From Acanthaster planci (Eukaryota > Echinodermata > Asteroidea > Valvatida > Acanthasteridae): 25,398 bases of DNA. The translations under genes and the position numbers were made by a program. Numbering within the stretch: the first letter of the stretch is position 1; every line of letters starts with the position of its first letter. Below are positions 22,590-25,398 of this stretch, piece by piece. The stretch covers positions 355,034 to 380,431 of the forward strand of contig NW_019091522.1 in assembly GCF_001949145.1 (NCBI RefSeq), given 5' to 3'. A model generated the notes under the pieces. That model was not told the DNA's origin. It did not search any database and saw only the letters and a list, made by a program, of their open reading frames with translations.

Positions 22590-23231
22590 GAGTAGTTGTA
22601 GTGGTTTATTTGCTTTTCATCATCAGTGGGTAAACTGTAAATGTATTGGAAATAAGAGCGAAAACATACAGAAATGTATTCCAAGAAATGAACTCAATAT
22701 TTATTATATTTTCTGATAAATGTAGGAGAAACATAAAAAATCACTGAAAAACTTTTTGCTTTTATTGGATCTCAGATTTGTCTAATAAATAAAAATATAG
22801 CATTGTCTTTTGCGAAAATGACGTCACGTCATTATTTATGTGTGAATTTTAAGCCGCTTAATCTCATGAACGGTAGGTCCAATTGGAATGGCACTTTGTA
22901 CCGTATATGGGGAAACCATGATTTTTTTGCTGAAAATTAAGGTGGGGTGATGACGTCATCATTTTTTATTTCTCATATTTTAACATTCTTTTCAATATAT
23001 CTTTGGAATTAAAACAAGGTACTTTCAAAATTCTTTTTTTACCAAGTAGATGTGTGGGTACTTTGTGACATCATTCAAAGTTACGATTTTTGCTTCACAC
23101 AGTGCACAAGTTCTGATCATTATCAATTTCACAGGGTAGGCGAAACCTCAACTCCTCATGATGTACGAAGTGACGTCACAGTGGCATCTCCCTGGGAAGT
23201 TTTATAGATTTTAACATTTGTGAGCATGTGG
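22590..23231. repeat. AT-rich flank of the second 1.23-kb repeat, with CRE palindromes
   Basis: It adjoins copy 2 of the 1.23-kb repeat with no obvious boundary, and shares its AT-rich texture and ACGTCA words. It contains TGACGTCA at 22819-22826 (immediately overlapping a second ACGTCA), 22951-22958 and 23171-23178. The corresponding flank of copy 1 (after 10674) does not align, so either copy 1 is truncated here or this is a different repeat abutting it. There is no open frame of note. Confidence 0.45.
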
Positions 23232-24467
23232 CATGTTCTTTATAAAATGGACCAAAATGCAACTCTGCATATCTTATTTCAAAACTTCTAAAAGAGTGAC
23301 TTTGATCATGTAGAATACAAATTAGCACCTTCAGATTTATCAAAATGATTATATGGGGATAATTAGGAATAATGAGTACATTTGGTGGACTTTTGGTTGG
23401 CTATCAGTGCAAATCAAATGGAGTTGAATGCATTTAAATTTCATGCTAAAGTGTTTGCGCCAGAGGACTTGATTTCAAAACTTGAACTTTCAACAAGAAG
23501 AATCCAGTATATTTTTCAACTAATGCATTTTAAAGCACTTTTAAAAAAATGACTTAAAAACAATACAAGCCATGAAAAAAAAGGGCACAAAATTGATGAA
23601 AAATGATGAGATAAGTTTGGATCTCTTCATTCTCTTACTGTCTATAATCACTCTCACTATACCAACATATCTACCAGGTCTTATAACTTTAAACCACCAA
23701 AAATAATCTTTAAGTTTTGCTGAATCAAAAATGTATCATGAGTACAATATGTTCGTTGCAAACGTCTTGTTGACAGAATTTTGATGTTTGAGAATTTTAA
23801 TGGAAAATGCATGACGTTCGACAATGCCGAAAACACTGTCACATTTAGTGCTTGAAAATTCCATGCACAATGTTCACTTTGCCGCTTATTTTGGAGATAT
23901 CCCTGCGGAAAATTAAATCAAAATTAACAACTCTGAGTATTACATTTTCATCATGAATCGTCGTTTATGTCTCGGACGTCATTTTTTTGCGAACGTCATT
24001 CAGTTTGACAGATTTTTTTGGAGACATGTTGACACGAAGAGAAAAATCCAGGAGCATCGCCATTCCATGGAGGGGCTCATGAATATCGAATGAAAATGAC
24101 GGAGCACTACCTGGGTTGATGTCAAAGGTCAAATAGCCCACGATGCAGCAAAATGTTTCTCTAACATCATCGTGAGATTTTGAAGGATGCCGGAGAATTG
24201 CAATGATAAGTATGTTGGACTGCATTTTTCAGAAACATACTTGAAGACAATGTGATCGGTCCAGTTGTAAAATGATGGTTTGGGGTGCTTTTGGGCTTTT
24301 TTTTTAACTTGTGTTGTGCAATGCACATCCATTTTCATTTACTTGTTGTTGTTTTTTTTTTTGCAGTTGATTTTAAGACAGATCAAATAATGTTTGCGAC
24401 TGCCGACCTCGGAACCCGATTATTTGTGAGAGACATTTTTTAATTTCGGAGATTATGGTTTTAATAT
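23232..24467 (-). repeat. Dispersed repeat, copy 2 (about 1.24 kb, inverted)
   Basis: Reverse-complement partner of 9445-10674. Read on the minus strand it begins ATATTAAAACCATAATC and ends with TTTTGGTCCATTTTATAAAG. An open frame of 86 codons (23965-24225, minus) covers the best-conserved part; copy 1 has a related but frame-shifted sequence (ETFCCIMGCLT against ETFCCIVGYLT, and FDIHEPLHGMAMLLDFSL in copy 2). I cannot tell whether this is a relic of a real protein. Confidence 0.85.
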
Positions 24468-25016
24468 TTTTTTGCGTGGCCCAGTTACAAGTACATGTAC
24501 CCATACATACATGTACATACGCCCCTCTGTACAAGCTCAGTAAAGTGTCTAGCAATTTTTTAACATGCACTTAAATAATTCAAGGTACATGTACATCTCT
24601 AGTTACATGTACATAACTTTTTTTACCAGTTGAGGGTGCCCTATTCATTCCTTCTGTTCTGTATGTATGCCAGAGATACCCTTATTTCTCTGTCTTGTTG
24701 TCGAAACTAGAGACAAATGCTTCATTCCTGCCAAAAAAACCAAGACTTTTATGTAACTTGAAATGCCTGTACCACTTCATCCCCTTACAAGTATCTTGAA
24801 TTTTTTGTGAAGCTGATCCAAAAGGAAAACAAAAATTAAAATACATGTAAGTTATTAAGATTTTACTGTACTTCTGCATGTGAAAGCATTCAAAATACTA
24901 AAAGTTCAGCCACTTTGTTTGTTGCTAAAACATGTTTTTTCTCTGGCACAGATTCCATTATCCAAGTAATTTTCAAAAAGTCCTCATGTAGAGCATTGTT
25001 TATTTGCCACTTGCTG

Positions 25017-25064
25017 CCCCCTCCCCCAAAAACTCTTCTATCCCCCAACCTCAATCCCCCCCCC
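25017..25064 (-). other. C-rich stretch with possible long-loop G-quadruplex on the minus strand
   Basis: C5, C5, C5 and C9 runs are separated by 1, 14 and 9 bases. The minus strand could form a quadruplex, but the long loops make it weaker than the one at 7697-7713. Confidence 0.35.
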
Positions 25065-25398
25065 GTCAAAGCAAAACCAAACAAAAGTAATGAAAAGGGT
25101 GAAAGTCACTGTCATACTTGTGCCGCTAATTTTGCTCTTTGGCAACATACCTGTAAATGACAGCATGGGGAGGCTTAAAACACAGCTAGTATACCTGGTG
25201 TTTGAACAGCACCCTATAGTGTCAGTTAATGTCCAGCTCACCTCTCCCTTCCCTACTGTACCATATTAGACAGATGCCCCTATCCTTTCAATTCCATCCT
25301 AACAGTAACTAGTAAAAAACACTGCCTGTTCAATCCAACACAATTCATCAGTGCCTTGTTTTTCTCTAGCCTGCTGATTCCAACAAAATGTAACCCAG

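Larger units (their letters stand above)
5793..25398 (-). other. Partial upstream intron (or intron plus 5' flank) of the PEA3-like gene
   Basis: This is the stretch 5' of the exon in transcript direction. No exon encoding the basic RKRKF-type segment that precedes ELFQDL in vertebrate PEA3 proteins was found, so either the intron exceeds 19.6 kb or a short upstream exon was missed. The stretch holds a MITE, an inverted pair of 1.23-kb repeats, a 138-bp direct repeat, hairpins and SINE-like fragments. I see nothing beyond AT-rich low-complexity DNA in roughly 6270-7680, 8110-9440, 10680-11940, 13500-13970, 14020-14930, 15330-16600, 16770-18830, 20300-21850 and 24620-25010. Whether the upstream promoter lies inside the window cannot be told. 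Confidence 0.5.

Overview
The window looks like intronic and intergenic nuclear DNA from an animal, most likely a marine invertebrate deuterostome; a sea star or another echinoderm would fit. Three things point this way. No open reading frame longer than about 180 codons looks like a protein. The DNA is AT-rich and full of low-copy repeat debris. The self-complementary word TACATGTA and its relatives (GTACATGTAC, GGCCTACATGTA) are scattered everywhere, which I recall as typical of sea-star and hemichordate genomes but have not tested here. There is no bacterial-style gene array, rRNA gene, complete tRNA gene or CRISPR array.

The only convincing coding sequence is a 45-nt exon on the minus strand at 5748-5792. 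It has a clean 3' splice site (pyrimidine-rich tract then CAG) and a GTATGT 5' splice site. It encodes ELFQDLDQLQDEWLD, which matches the acidic transactivation helix of PEA3-subfamily ETS factors (ETV1/ETV4/ETV5: ELFQDLSQLQETWLAE), with the same intron phase 1 at both ends as I recall for the vertebrate exon. If so, most or all of the window is two introns of a Pea3/ETV gene transcribed right to left: at least 5.7 kb downstream of the exon and about 19.6 kb upstream. I found no further exon I would defend, although a 16-nt microexon at 17267-17282 is compatible in phase.

Layout by region: 1-5.7 kb is intron with tRNA-like SINE debris (about 2.3 kb) and TACATGTA clusters. At 5.75 kb is the exon. 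At 6.0-6.3 kb is a foldback MITE of about 241 bp with long terminal inverted repeats. At 9.4-10.7 kb is the first copy of a 1.23-kb dispersed repeat, and a second, diverged copy lies in opposite orientation at 23.2-24.5 kb. At 12.0-12.5 kb are two direct copies of a 138-bp unit, each headed by the same TTGTGTGGAC hairpin. At 13.2-15.3 kb are several strong short hairpins, a paired ETS-core motif and a repeat-rich block of CCTCCAAAATCC words. At 19.3-19.4 kb is a GC-rich inverted-repeat patch. At 21.8-23.2 kb are four perfect TGACGTCA (CRE) palindromes, three of them next to the second 1.23-kb repeat copy, and a tRNA-like SINE head.

No operon, defence system or novel multi-gene system is visible. 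The items most worth following are the PEA3 exon and its large introns, the inverted 1.23-kb repeat pair that could fold the pre-mRNA across 13 kb, the repeat-linked CRE cluster and the hairpin-bearing 138-bp duplication.
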